Positions 1 through 8,255 of a stretch of DNA of 64,000 bases are shown piece by piece. The stretch comes from Microbacterium arborescens (GTDB lineage Bacteria; Actinomycetota; Actinomycetes; Actinomycetales; Microbacteriaceae). Location of the stretch: contig QNUV01000041.1 in NCBI GenBank assembly GCA_003339645.1, positions 1 to 64,000 on the forward strand. The letters run 5' to 3'. A model generated the notes under the pieces. That model did no database searches. It was not told the DNA's origin and saw only the letters and a list, made by a program, of their open reading frames with translations. The position numbers and the translations under genes are program-made. The first letter of the stretch is position 1. Every line of letters starts with the position of its first letter.

Positions 1-803
1 GCCTCCGAGGACGAGGTCGCCGAGGATGCCGGCCCGCAGCTGGTCCATCGTCCGGACGTCCGGTGCGGCATCCGTTCCCGCCGGGCTGGCAACCGCGTCA
101 GCGTGCACTCCGACAGCCCCGGCGGCATCCGCACCGTCAGCGCCCTCAACCCGGGCGTCCTTGACGGACTGTCCCATCTGCGTGAGCCGGTCGAGCATCC
201 CTGCGGCGATGACCGTCGGGATGTTGGCGACGAGGTTCGACATCCCATCGGACCCGTGGAACACGCGCACGCATCGTTCCGCCGCCGCCGTCTTGTGCCG
301 CTCCGTGAACGTCTGCGGGTGAAGCTGGGCCGCCAACGCGTCCAGCGCAGCCCGCACCCGGGACGGCACATCCCGCTCGCACACCGCGATCGCCGCTTCC
401 GCGAACGAATCGCGCACCTCGTCCGGCACCCCCGCACGACCACATCCACGTGTCCGCGTTCAATCCGCCGCTGCACCCACGCGTCGAACACAGCCGGGTA
501 GTCGTCGATCACGGCCATCGCGTGATCGATTTCGCCCTGCAGCCGCCGATCCGTCAGCCGCGCCATCCCGGCCGCTTCGGCCGCGACCGACCGCAGCTCC
601 ATGTCCGACGCCATGCCTCGCACGCCGTCACGACGCGCCTCACGCAACGCCGACCACCCCAGCTCCGCCAACGCCCGAACCCGCGCCACATCAGACGCAT
701 GAGCCAGATCGAGCGCCTCCGCGAACACCGAGAACGCGTCGGCGTGCGGCGACCCACCCGAGGCGCCCTCGCCTCCGAGCCCATGGTCGCCGTTCGATGT
801 CAT
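1..803 (-). pseudogene. DUF222/13E12-type HNH endonuclease gene, frameshifted, 3' end beyond window
   Basis: The gene runs off the left edge of the window. From ATG at 803 it reads about 123 residues of a DUF222-like N-terminus, including a segment ending HVDVVVR. The family-like continuation (GVPDEVRDSFAEAAIAVCERD and onward) lies in another frame, entered at a run of five C at 429-433 (five G on the coding strand). One missing base there restores a single open frame to the edge. DUF222 proteins usually carry a C-terminal HNH nuclease domain, which would lie outside the window. CATCAT, six bases and ATG supports the start as leaderless. The shift is either a real inactivation or a homopolymer sequencing error. 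Family assignment is fairly sure; function of the family is poorly known. Confidence 0.6.
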
Positions 804-914
804 GTTCCCATGATGGCAGCGGGTTACGACATTCACATCGAATGCAGTTTCGCCTGTGCGCAACGGGCTCCGTATCTCTCCAGGGGAGGAGTCCGTGCCG
901 AATCCGCGCCGACG

Positions 915-944
915 TTCGCGACCCCGGCAGTCATGACGTACACT
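915..944 (+). promoter_or_regulatory. Possible promoter for tRNA-Trp/secE/nusG
   Basis: TTCGCG at 915-920 and TACACT at 939-944 are separated by 18 bases, about 105 bases upstream of the tRNA. The -10 element is good and the -35 is weak. Apart from this I see nothing in the 804-1048 gap. Confidence 0.35.
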
Positions 945-1048
945 GAGAGGAGCAGTCGAAATCTGCATTCTTTCGCCATGCCCAAGCGTCGAAGACTCGA
1001 CGGCCGTGGAGGAATGCGGGCGTAGACCCCGGGGTCCGAAGGATCTCT

Positions 1049-1121
<73 letters not shown>

Positions 1122-1156
1122 CGCGTCGGCGTCAGCCGGCACACGGAAGGTATCAG

Positions 1157-1423
1157 GTGGGTTCGATGGTCCAAGAGGGTGGCGAAGTCGTCGCCGCAGG
1201 TGGCGCGCCCCGCGAGAAGAGGCCGAACATCTTCGCGCGGATCATCATCTTCATCCGCCAGGTGTTCGCCGAACTCCGCAAGGTCGTCACCCCGACCCGC
1301 CAGGAGCTCGTGAAGTTCACGGCAGTGGTCCTCGGATTCGTCGTCGTCATGATGGCGCTCGTCTACGGCCTCGACGTCCTGTTCGTCTGGATCACCACCG
1401 TCGTCTTCGGCGTCCCGGGCTGA
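1157..1423 (+). CDS. secE: Preprotein translocase subunit SecE
   Basis: SecE is the small essential membrane subunit of the SecYEG channel. The 88-residue product has a short polar N-terminus, the conserved amphipathic stretch FIRQVFAELRKVVTPTRQEL, and one C-terminal transmembrane segment (about residues 55-80) of hydrophobic V, L and F residues. GTG at 1157 is preferred because GGAAGG sits six bases upstream; ATG at 1166 is the alternative. Position between tRNA-Trp and nusG fits exactly. Length matches single-spanning actinobacterial SecE proteins. Confidence 0.95.
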   Translation: MGSMVQEGGEVVAAGGAPREKRPNIFARIIIFIRQVFAELRKVVTPTRQELVKFTAVVLGFVVVMMALVYGLDVLFVWITTVVFGVPG

Positions 1424-1497
1424 TCGACGGGCCCAGCCCGCACGACCCGCGAATGCCTGCCGCGCAGGCATCCCGACAACCGATGGAAGAGAACGCA

Positions 1498-2559
1498 GTG
1501 TCAGAACGCATCCCCGACGACGTCGATTGGGCTACGGCCGCCGAGCAGTCCAGCGAGGACGACGAAGCCCAGGAGGGAAACGTGCTGGCCGGTCAGGAGC
1601 GTGCCTCCGACGCAGCCGAGCACACCGCCGTCCACGTCGTGGACGATGAGGCCGAGCAGGACGACACCGACCTCGACGGTGTGGAGATCGACGACCCCGA
1701 GGCCGACGCTGTCGTCAACGACGCGCTCGAGATCGACGAGACCGCCGAGGCCGAGGCTGCTGCGGAGGTGCTGACCGACTCCCTCGAGGAGGAGATCGCC
1801 GAGCAGGCCGCTGAGGCCGCCGACGAGGTCGAGCCCTACGACGGTCCCGAGCCCGACGTCGAGGTCTCCGAGGAAGCCGTCGACTACCTCTCGGAGTTCG
1901 AGGCCGCCGCCGGCATCGAGATCTCCGTCGGCGACGACGAAGACCCGTACGAGGCGTTCCGCACCGAGCTGCGCATGCTGCCGGGCAAGTGGTACGTCAT
2001 CCACTCCTACGCCGGCTTCGAGCGCAAGGTGAAGGCCAACATCGAGCAGCGCAAGTCGACGCTCGAGGTCGAAGAGGACATCTACCAGGTCGAGGTCCCG
2101 ATGGAGGACGTCGTCGAGATCAAGAACGGTCAGCGCAAGATGGTCACGCGCGTCCGGATCCCCGGCTACGTGCTCGTCCGCATGGAGCTCACCGAAGACA
2201 CCTGGTCGGTCGTCCGCCACACCCCCGGTGTCACGGGCTTCGTGGGCAATGCCCACAACCCCACGCCGCTGCGCTTCGACGAGGCGTTCAACATGCTGAA
2301 GTCGCTCGTCGAGGTCAAGGAGGCGGCCCCCGCCAAGGCCGGCGCCGCGAAGGGCGTCGCCGCCCCCACGCGCAGCGTCGTCACCGAGGTCGACTTCGAG
2401 ATCGGCGAGACCATCACGATCAAGGAGGGCTCGTTCGCCGGCCTTCCCGGCTCGATCAGCGAGATCAAGCCCGAGAGCGGCAAGCTCACGGTACTCGTGT
2501 CGCTCTTCGAGCGCGAGACGCCCGTCGAGCTCTCGTTCGACCAGGTCACCAAGCAGTAA
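1498..2559 (+). CDS. nusG: Transcription antitermination protein NusG, long acidic N-terminal extension
   Basis: NusG binds RNA polymerase and couples it to Rho or the ribosome. The 353-residue product has an N-terminal region of about 160 residues very rich in Asp, Glu and Ala, then the NGN domain beginning at GKWYVIHSYAGFERKVKANIE, and a C-terminal KOW domain (EIGETITIKEGSFAGLPGSI) ending in SFDQVTKQ. Proteobacterial NusG is about 180 residues; acidic extensions are known in actinobacteria, and this one is long. GTG at 1498 is chosen because GGAAGAG lies six bases upstream; an in-frame ATG exists at 1483. It follows secE by 74 bases and ends at a hairpin terminator. Confidence 0.95.
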   Translation: MSERIPDDVDWATAAEQSSEDDEAQEGNVLAGQERASDAAEHTAVHVVDDEAEQDDTDLDGVEIDDPEADAVVNDALEIDETAEAEAAAEVLTDSLEEEIAEQAAEAADEVEPYDGPEPDVEVSEEAVDYLSEFEAAAGIEISVGDDEDPYEAFRTELRMLPGKWYVIHSYAGFERKVKANIEQRKSTLEVEEDIYQVEVPMEDVVEIKNGQRKMVTRVRIPGYVLVRMELTEDTWSVVRHTPGVTGFVGNAHNPTPLRFDEAFNMLKSLVEVKEAAPAKAGAAKGVAAPTRSVVTEVDFEIGETITIKEGSFAGLPGSISEIKPESGKLTVLVSLFERETPVELSFDQVTKQ

Positions 2560-2572
2560 CGCGACCCCGCGT

Positions 2573-2616
2573 CGACGAGCGCCCCTCCGCCGCACGGTGG
2601 CCGGGGCGCTTCGTCG
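2573..2616 (+). terminator. Hairpin terminator after nusG
   Basis: CGACGAGCGCCCC (2573-2585) pairs with GGGGCGCTTCGTCG (2603-2616) with one bulged base. No strong T-run follows, as is common at high GC. It separates nusG from rplK. Confidence 0.65.
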
Positions 2617-2660
2617 TCTCGTGGCCAGGATCGCCGACGTCCGCCCTGCTGAGGATGCGG

Positions 2661-2666
2661 TAAGCT
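2661..2666 (+). promoter_or_regulatory. Possible -10 element for rplK-rplA
   Basis: TAAGCT follows the nusG terminator by about 45 bases and precedes rplK by 110 bases. No convincing -35 is visible, so this is a weak call. The remaining leader to 2775 shows nothing else I can name. Confidence 0.3.
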
Positions 2667-2775
2667 TGGGGAGTTTGCGGGCGCCTGCGCGCCCGCGCGA
2701 CACAACCGCCGCTCGGAGATGCCGGGCGTGCGGGAGAGGGATGCCGCCGGCATCCGCTCGACGAAAGGAAAACGA

Positions 2776-3207
2776 ATGGCACCGAAGAAGAAGGTGACCG
2801 GCCTGATCAAGCTCCAGATCAACGCCGGAGCAGCCAACCCGGCGCCGCCGATCGGCCCCGCGCTCGGTCAGCATGGCGTCAACATCATGGAGTTCTGCAA
2901 GGCGTACAACGCCGCGACCGAGTCGCAGCGCGGCAACGTCATCCCCGTGGAGATCACCGTCTACGAGGACCGCAGCTTCACCTTCATCCTGAAGACCCCG
3001 CCCGCCGCGGAGCTCATCAAGAAGGCCGCCGGAGTCGCCAAGGGCTCGGCCACGCCTCACACGACCAAGGTCGCGAAGCTCACGAAGGACCAGGTCCGCG
3101 AGATCGCTGAGGCCAAGATGCCCGACCTGAACGCCAACGACATCGAGGCCGCCTCGCTGATCATCGCCGGCACCGCCCGTTCCATGGGCATCACGGTCGA
3201 GAGCTGA
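2776..3207 (+). CDS. rplK: 50S ribosomal protein L11
   Basis: L11 forms part of the GTPase-associated centre of the large ribosomal subunit. The 143 residues equal the usual L11 length. The N-terminal motif [26 protein letters not shown] and the RNA-binding C-terminal domain around [26 protein letters not shown] are unmistakable. The start at 2776 has AAAGGA at 2764-2769, and the protein begins APKKKVTG as expected. It is followed 13 bases later by rplA, forming the standard L11 operon. Confidence 0.98.
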   Translation: MAPKKKVTGLIKLQINAGAANPAPPIGPALGQHGVNIMEFCKAYNAATESQRGNVIPVEITVYEDRSFTFILKTPPAAELIKKAAGVAKGSATPHTTKVAKLTKDQVREIAEAKMPDLNANDIEAASLIIAGTARSMGITVES

Positions 3208-3220
3208 GGGGGAGAACACA

Positions 3221-3910
3221 ATGGCTAAGTCCAAGGTTTACGAAGCAGCCGCGGCGAAGATCGATCGCGACAAGTTCTACAGCTCCTCCGAGGCCGTCGC
3301 TCTCGCGAAGGACACCGGTTCGAAGAAGTTCGACTCGACCGTCGAGGTCGCGCTGAAGCTCGCTGTCGACCCGCGCAAGGCGGACCAGATGGTCCGCGGC
3401 ACGGTCATCCTGCCCCACGGCACGGGTAAGACCGCTCGCGTCATCGTGTTCGCGACGGGCCCGGCCGCCGAGGCCGCCATCGCCGCGGGTGCCGACGAGG
3501 TCGGCGGCGCCGAGCTCATCGAGAAGGTCGCGGGCGGCTGGACCGCTTTCGACTCGGCCGTCTCGACGCCCGAGCTCATGGGTCAGGTCGGACGTCTGGG
3601 TAAGGTCCTCGGTCCCCGTGGCCTCATGCCCAACCCCAAGACCGGCACCGTGACCCCCAACCCGGCCAAGGCCGTCGAGGAGATCAAGGGCGGAAAGATC
3701 GAGTTCCGTGTCGACAAGCACGCCAACGTGCACTTCGTCGTCGGCAAGGCGTCGTTCTCGGCCGAGCAGCTCGAAGAGAACTTCAACGCGGCGGTCGAGG
3801 AGATCGTCCGCCTGAAGCCCTCGAGCGCCAAGGGCCGCTACATTCAGAAGGGCGCCGTGTCGACCACGTTCGGCCCCGGCATCCCGCTGGACGTCAACGC
3901 GCTCGTCTGA
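3221..3910 (+). CDS. rplA: 50S ribosomal protein L1
   Basis: L1 forms the mobile L1 stalk at the ribosomal E site and in many bacteria represses its own operon. The product is 229 residues, the normal length, with the signature [21 protein letters not shown] near residue 130 and the C-terminal [20 protein letters not shown] strong Shine-Dalgarno GGGGGAGA precedes ATG 3221. The gene ends just before a long hairpin terminator. Confidence 0.98.
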   Translation: MAKSKVYEAAAAKIDRDKFYSSSEAVALAKDTGSKKFDSTVEVALKLAVDPRKADQMVRGTVILPHGTGKTARVIVFATGPAAEAAIAAGADEVGGAELIEKVAGGWTAFDSAVSTPELMGQVGRLGKVLGPRGLMPNPKTGTVTPNPAKAVEEIKGGKIEFRVDKHANVHFVVGKASFSAEQLEENFNAAVEEIVRLKPSSAKGRYIQKGAVSTTFGPGIPLDVNALV

Positions 3911-3921
3911 TCGCGCTTCGC

Positions 3922-3959
3922 ACGAACGGGGTCTCGCCTTCGGGTGAGGCCCCGTTCGT
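3922..3959 (+). terminator. Strong terminator after rplA with UUCG tetraloop
   Basis: ACGAACGGGG (3922-3931) pairs with CCCCGTTCGT (3950-3959). The helix continues inward through CTC/GAG and two G-T wobbles to a C-TTCG-G tetraloop at 3938-3943, giving about 17 base pairs. It clearly closes the L11 operon. Confidence 0.9.
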
Positions 3960-3996
3960 CGTTCCGGCCTTGCGCGGAACGCGCTAGCGTCGGCTC

Positions 3997-5040
3997 ATGC
4001 GGCGTTCCCTCACCGATCTGCTCGGAATCGACCTGCCCATCGTGCTCGGCCCCTTCGGGGGCCTGTCGTCGGCGGAGCTGACCGCCACGGTGAGCGAGGG
4101 CGGCGGGCTCGGATCGTTCGGCCTCTACGGTTACGACGGCACGCGGATCCGCGAGACCGTCGCGTCGATACGAGAGCGCACGGCTCGCCCCTTCGCGCTC
4201 AACCTCTGGCTGCCGCTCGGCGACGAGGTCACCCCGGACCGCGTGGACGCCGCACCCTCGCGCGACGCGCTGCGACCGCTCTACACCGCCGCGGGCGCGG
4301 CCGTCCCCGAGCTGCCAGAACGCTTCCTGCCGCCGCTCGAGGAACAGCTCGCAGCCGTCTGGGAGGCGCGACCGGCGGTGCTCAGCGTGGTCTTCGGGGT
4401 GCCGGCACCGAGCGTCGTCGCCGATGCGCATCGGCTCGGCATCCGCGTGATGGGCACCGCCACGACCGTCGCCGAGGCGCGTGCGCTCGAGGCCGGCGGT
4501 GTCGACGTCATCGTCGCGAGCGGCGCCGAGGCCGCGGGCCACCGCGTGTCGTTCCTCGCGCCCCCGGAGGATTCCCTCGTGGGGACCTTCGCTCTCACGC
4601 CCCAGGTCGCGGATGCCGTCTCCGTGCCGGTGGTCGCCGCGGGCGGCGTCGCCGATCGGCGGGGCGTCGCTGCCGCGCTCGCCCTCGGGGCCGCGGGGGT
4701 GCAGGTGGGGACCGCGTTCCTGCGGACGCGGCAGTCGGCCGCATCCGACGGCCATCGCGCCGCGATCGCCGGTGCCGACGACACCTCGACGGTGCTCACG
4801 CGTGCGATGAGCGGGCGCCTCGCGCGAGGCATCCCGAATCGCGCCCTGCGCCACATCGAGGCGAGCGGGGTGATCGCTCCCTTCCCTGCGCAGAACTGGC
4901 TGACGGGAGTCTTCCGTGCCGCAGCCGGCGGAGATCCTGAGCTGTCATCGCTGTGGGCGGGGCAGGCGGCGGGTCTCGCCCGCCGGGATGACGCGGCGGA
5001 GGTGCTGCGCGAGCTCGCGGCCGGGCTGCCGGACTCCTGA
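3997..5040 (+). CDS. Nitronate monooxygenase family (2-nitropropane dioxygenase-like) flavoprotein
   Basis: Members are FMN-dependent enzymes that oxidise alkyl nitronates, though many have unknown substrates. The 347-residue product begins with the family pattern IDLPIVLGPFGGLSSAEL and continues with SEGGGLGSFG. The phosphate-binding region VDVIVASGAEAAGHR lies near residue 170, and VPVVAAGGVADRRGVAAALALGAAGVQVGTAFL near 210-240 completes the TIM barrel. TAGCGT lies six bases before ATG 3997, so the mRNA is probably leaderless. The gene stands alone between the rplA terminator and a minus-strand pair. Exact substrate is unknown. Confidence 0.8.
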   Translation: MRRSLTDLLGIDLPIVLGPFGGLSSAELTATVSEGGGLGSFGLYGYDGTRIRETVASIRERTARPFALNLWLPLGDEVTPDRVDAAPSRDALRPLYTAAGAAVPELPERFLPPLEEQLAAVWEARPAVLSVVFGVPAPSVVADAHRLGIRVMGTATTVAEARALEAGGVDVIVASGAEAAGHRVSFLAPPEDSLVGTFALTPQVADAVSVPVVAAGGVADRRGVAAALALGAAGVQVGTAFLRTRQSAASDGHRAAIAGADDTSTVLTRAMSGRLARGIPNRALRHIEASGVIAPFPAQNWLTGVFRAAAGGDPELSSLWAGQAAGLARRDDAAEVLRELAAGLPDS

Positions 5041-5081
5041 CGTACGGCCGGCACCGCGGCAACGCGGCGGCGCGGCTGCGG

Positions 5082-5357
5082 TCAGTGGGTGTCGCGCACC
5101 TCGAAGCCCGTCGAGCCGACGCGCTGCGCGTCGGTCACCCGGGCCACGCCGACCCGGGCTCCGGGAGGGCCCTCCGCCATCCAGGCGAGGACCGCGTCGA
5201 CAGCATCATCCGTGCCCTCCAGGACGGCCTCGACCGAACCGTCGGTCCGGTTGCGCACCCAGCCCGCCACTGCGCGCCGGTCGGCTTCCAGCAGCAGGCT
5301 GTAGCGGTACCCGACGCCCTGAACGCGGCCTTCGACGATCACGTGAACGCTTCGCAT
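5082..5357 (-). CDS. acyP: Acylphosphatase
   Basis: Acylphosphatase hydrolyses carboxyl-phosphate bonds. The product is 91 residues, the typical size. The loop VEGRVQGVGYRYS near residues 8-20 contains the phosphate-binding signature and its arginine, followed by GWVRNRTDGSVEAVLEG, in which the catalytic Asn lies. It lies 14 bases downstream of the LysE-type exporter on the same strand and is probably co-transcribed. Confidence 0.93.
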   Translation of the reverse strand: MRSVHVIVEGRVQGVGYRYSLLLEADRRAVAGWVRNRTDGSVEAVLEGTDDAVDAVLAWMAEGPPGARVGVARVTDAQRVGSTGFEVRDTH

Positions 5358-5371
5358 CCCCTCATCCTGCC

Positions 5372-5989
5372 TCACGGCCAGACAAGGCTCACGGCGAGGA
5401 GGATCATGACGATGGCGACGAAACCGTCGAGCACCCGCCACGCCCGCGGGGTCGCGAGCACCCGGCCGAGAAGCCGCGCGCCGAAGGCGAGCGCGAAGAA
5501 CCAGAGCACGCTCGCCGCCACCGCCCCGACGGCGAACCAGACCCGGTCGTCGCCGTGGGTGGCGGCGATGCTCCCGAGCAGGAAGACGGTGTCGAGGTAG
5601 ACGTGCGGATTCAGCCAGGTCAGCGCGAGGCACGTGAGCACGACGGTGGTGCGGCGTGCCGGCGCCGGCCGTTCGGTCGCCGCGTGCGCGTCGAGGGCTT
5701 GACCGCTCGGACGCCAGGCGCGGCGGGCAGCCAGGAGGCCGTAGGCGAGAAGGAACGCCGCACCGGCCCACCGGACGACGGGTACGAGCCACGGCATGCC
5801 TTCCACCAGCAGGCCGAGGCCGGTCACCCCCGCGACGATCAGCACGGCGTCGGATACGGCGCAGATGGTTGCGACGAGCAGGACGTGTTCCCGCCGGATG
5901 CCCTGCCGCAGCACGAACAGGTTCTGCGCGCCGATGGCGACGATGAGCGACAGGCCGAGGCCGAGGCCCGAGAGGGAAGCGGAGAGCAC
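5372..5989 (-). CDS. LysE/ArgO family basic amino acid exporter
   Basis: LysE-family proteins export lysine or arginine across the cytoplasmic membrane. The 205-residue product has about six hydrophobic segments and the family N-terminus LSLIVAIGAQNLFVLRQGI, plus LTWLNPHVYLDTVFLLG, a well-conserved LysE/ArgO motif. The GTG start at 5989 is six bases after TAGCGT on the minus strand (5996-6001), indicating a leaderless mRNA. The divergent LysR gene starting at 6061 is the expected LysG/ArgP-type activator. Acylphosphatase follows 14 bases downstream. Lysine or arginine as substrate cannot be told from sequence. Confidence 0.9.
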   Translation of the reverse strand: MLSASLSGLGLGLSLIVAIGAQNLFVLRQGIRREHVLLVATICAVSDAVLIVAGVTGLGLLVEGMPWLVPVVRWAGAAFLLAYGLLAARRAWRPSGQALDAHAATERPAPARRTTVVLTCLALTWLNPHVYLDTVFLLGSIAATHGDDRVWFAVGAVAASVLWFFALAFGARLLGRVLATPRAWRVLDGFVAIVMILLAVSLVWP

Positions 5990-5992
5990 GAG

Positions 5993-6049
5993 TCGACGCT
6001 AGGGTCGGCGGACGCTACAGTCCAGTTCATGGAACTTCACTTGGTGAAG
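5993..6049. promoter_or_regulatory. Divergent lysE/lysG control region with LysR-type operator
   Basis: For the plus strand, TCGACG (5993-5998) and TACAGT (6016-6021) are 17 bases apart. The perfect inverted repeat CTTCAC-TTG-GTGAAG lies at 6035-6049 and contains the LysR consensus T-N11-A. It sits about 45 bases upstream of the expected lysE start site, where a LysR activator would bind. Confidence 0.6.
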
Positions 6050-6058
6050 CGCAGCTGA
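6029..6058 (+). CDS. Possible 9-residue leader peptide MELHLVKRS
   Basis: ATG at 6029 lies seven bases after the TACAGT -10 element, opening a nine-codon frame ending TGA at 6056-6058, two bases before the LysR start. It includes adjacent Lys and Arg codons. It overlaps the operator, so it may be chance. If translated it would couple lysG translation to this short frame. Confidence 0.3.
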   Translation: MELHLVKRS

Positions 6059-6060
6059 AG

Positions 6061-6954
6061 ATGCGTGTGCCCGTCGATCTGGTCGAGACGCTCGCGGTGA
6101 TCCTCGACGAGGGGAGCTTGGACGCCGCCGCGCGCCGGCTGCACATCACGCCGTCCGCGGTGAGCCAGCGGATCCGCGCGCTCGAGCGCATCGCCGGGCA
6201 GGTGTTGCTCGTGAGGTCGAAACCGGCGCGCGCGACCGAGGCGGCGCACCGCTTCGTGCGCTACGCCCGCCAGCTCGCCCTCCTCGAGCGCGATGCCTTC
6301 GATGGGATCGACGACGAGGTGACGAGCGTTCCGCTCGCGGTCAACGCCGACTCGCTCGCGACGTGGTTCCTGCCGCCGCTGGCCCGGGTCGCGTCCGCTC
6401 GGGATGTCGTGTTCGACCTGCATCGCGACGACCAGGACTTCACCGCGGGTCTCCTCGAGAGTGGAACGGTCATGGGCGCCGTCACCTCGCGTCGGGCACC
6501 GGTGGCGGGATGCCGGGTGTCGGCGCTCGGCGCGCTGCGGTACGAGGCGGTCGCGACGCCCGCTTTCGCGGGTCGATGGTTCGCCGAGGGGGGAGGTGGT
6601 GGACCCGATCGCGCCGGCCTCGCGGCAGCGCCCGTCGTGGACTTCGACCGCCGCGACGAGCTGCAGACCCGGTGGCTGCGCGGTGCGGGTGCGGACTCCG
6701 CCGCGCCGCCGCGGCACCGCGTGCCGGCCTCGCAGGACTTCGCGACCGCCGTGCTGCTCGGCCTCGGGTGGGCGCTCCTGCCGACGCTGCAGTCGCGCGC
6801 CCACGTGGCACGGGGCGAGCTGGTCCGGCTCGGGGGAGAGGACATCGTCGTGCCGCTGTACTGGCAGCAGTGGAACCTCGCCTCCCCGCTCCTCGACGCC
6901 GTCGCCGACGAGCTCGTCGCAGAGGCCCGGCGCGTGCTCGAACCCGTCGTCTGA
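6061..6954 (+). CDS. LysR-type regulator, LysG/ArgP group
   Basis: The 297-residue protein has an N-terminal winged helix (LDAAARRLHITPSAVSQRIRALE, residues 20-43) and a C-terminal effector domain. The phrase SAVSQRIRALE and the partner LysE gene place it in the LysG/ArgP group, which senses lysine or arginine and activates the divergent exporter. The Shine-Dalgarno is poor; the start is two bases after the stop of a possible leader peptide. The IR at 6035-6049 is the likely binding site. Effector identity is inference. Confidence 0.88.
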   Translation: MRVPVDLVETLAVILDEGSLDAAARRLHITPSAVSQRIRALERIAGQVLLVRSKPARATEAAHRFVRYARQLALLERDAFDGIDDEVTSVPLAVNADSLATWFLPPLARVASARDVVFDLHRDDQDFTAGLLESGTVMGAVTSRRAPVAGCRVSALGALRYEAVATPAFAGRWFAEGGGGGPDRAGLAAAPVVDFDRRDELQTRWLRGAGADSAAPPRHRVPASQDFATAVLLGLGWALLPTLQSRAHVARGELVRLGGEDIVVPLYWQQWNLASPLLDAVADELVAEARRVLEPVV

Positions 6955-6967
6955 CTCGAGCTCGGTT

Positions 6968-7002
6968 CGCCGAGAGTGCACGCTCGTCGCGAGAGTGTCG
7001 CT
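6968..7002. repeat. Half element of the 19-nt-step repeat class
   Basis: GAGAGTG occurs at 6972 and again at 6991, exactly 19 bases apart, in the context CGCCGAGAGTGCACGC and CGCGAGAGTGTCGC. Inverted partners are not evident downstream, so this looks like a decayed half of the palindromes described elsewhere. It lies between the convergent ends of lysG and the oxidoreductase. Confidence 0.45.
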
Positions 7003-7075
7003 ATGACGGTACGTGGTGGGTGCGCGGGTGCGTGGTCGGTGAAATCTCACCGGGCCCGGCCCGGCAGGGCGGGGC

Positions 7076-8104
7076 TCAGGTCTCGGCGACCGTGAGGACG
7101 ACCTTGCCGCGGGAGTGACCCCGCTCGACCTCGACGTGGGCGGCTGCGACATCGGAGAGGTCGTGCACGCTGTCGACGAAGACCTGGATGGCGCCGGAGT
7201 CGAGCAACCGCCCGAGGGTCGCCAGCACGCTGCCGTCGGGGATGACCTTGTATCCGGTCGCCCGAACGCCCGCGGCAGCGGCGGCTTCGCCGTACCCCGG
7301 CCACCCGCCGGTCGGAACCATCACATACAGACCGCCCGGACGCAGGACCCCGAGCGAGCGGGAGCCGGTGTCGTCGTGCACGTTGCCCACGAGGTCGATG
7401 ACGACGTCCATCTCGCCGACGACGTCTTCGAAGCGCGTCGTGGCGTAGTCGATCGCGACCGAGGCGCCGAGCTCGCGCAGCCAGGGGAGGTTCCGCTCCG
7501 AGCCGGTGGCGGTCACCTGCGCACCGAAGTAGGCGGCCAGCTGCACGGCGAAGTGGCCGACGCCTCCCGACCCGGCGTGGATCAGCATCCGCTGCCCCTC
7601 GTGCGCGTGAGCGGTCTCGACGACCAGCCCCCACGCGGTGAGCGCGGCGAGGGGAACCCCCGCAGCTTCGACGTGCGACAGGCTCGCGGGCTTCCGGGCG
7701 ACGGACAGCGACGGCACGACGACGTACTCGGCGTAGCTGCCGCCCGACCGCGGGAACGGCACCATGCCGAAGACCTCGGTGCCCGGCTGCAGGTCGTGGG
7801 TCTCGAACGGGCTCGCGACCACGACGCCGCTGAAGTCGAAGCCGAGCGTGCTCGGCCAGCGATCGATGAGCCCGGCGACCCCGCGTCCCAGCCGCGTCTT
7901 GGCGTCGATGGGGTTCACACCGGCGGCCACCACTCGCACGAGCACCTCGCTCAGGGCGGGCGAGGGCACGGGAACATCGGTCACACGGAGAACCTCGGGT
8001 GCACCGGGTTCGTCGAACACGACCGCTCGCATGGTCTCGGGCGGCGTCTCGGCCGGCGTCGTCGGCTGGGAGGCGGTTGCTGTGCGCAGCGGCCGGAATC
8101 TCAT
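7076..8104 (-). CDS. NADP-dependent quinone-oxidoreductase-like enzyme (medium-chain dehydrogenase family)
   Basis: The 342-residue protein has a GroES-like N-terminal domain with VRVVAAGVNPIDAKTRLG, and a Rossmann domain with LIHAGSGGVGHFAVQLA (near residue 150), where the AGSGGVGHFA motif is typical of zinc-free quinone oxidoreductases. Structural zinc cysteines are absent. ATG 8104 is preferred since AGGAAGGAGCG lies just upstream; an in-frame earlier GTG exists at 8122. Substrate unknown. It is not obviously in an operon with the downstream marR-type gene, 151 bases away. Confidence 0.85.
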   Translation of the reverse strand: MRFRPLRTATASQPTTPAETPPETMRAVVFDEPGAPEVLRVTDVPVPSPALSEVLVRVVAAGVNPIDAKTRLGRGVAGLIDRWPSTLGFDFSGVVVASPFETHDLQPGTEVFGMVPFPRSGGSYAEYVVVPSLSVARKPASLSHVEAAGVPLAALTAWGLVVETAHAHEGQRMLIHAGSGGVGHFAVQLAAYFGAQVTATGSERNLPWLRELGASVAIDYATTRFEDVVGEMDVVIDLVGNVHDDTGSRSLGVLRPGGLYVMVPTGGWPGYGEAAAAAGVRATGYKVIPDGSVLATLGRLLDSGAIQVFVDSVHDLSDVAAAHVEVERGHSRGKVVLTVAET

Positions 8105-8255
8105 CCGTCGCTCCTTCCTCACGCCGCCGGCGTCGGCGGCGATGATGCTCGGTCGACCTCAGTCAATCGTGACATTGTCTCGACCGTGTTACGGAGCGGT
8201 CACCGAGGGGAGAAGCTCGCGCGCGTGCAACGCCGGCCCGCGGAGCCGAGGCGGG

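Noticed and set aside
1501-3234. A 577-codon frame on the minus strand
   Set aside because: It is antisense to nusG, rplK and rplA and has no recognisable domain.
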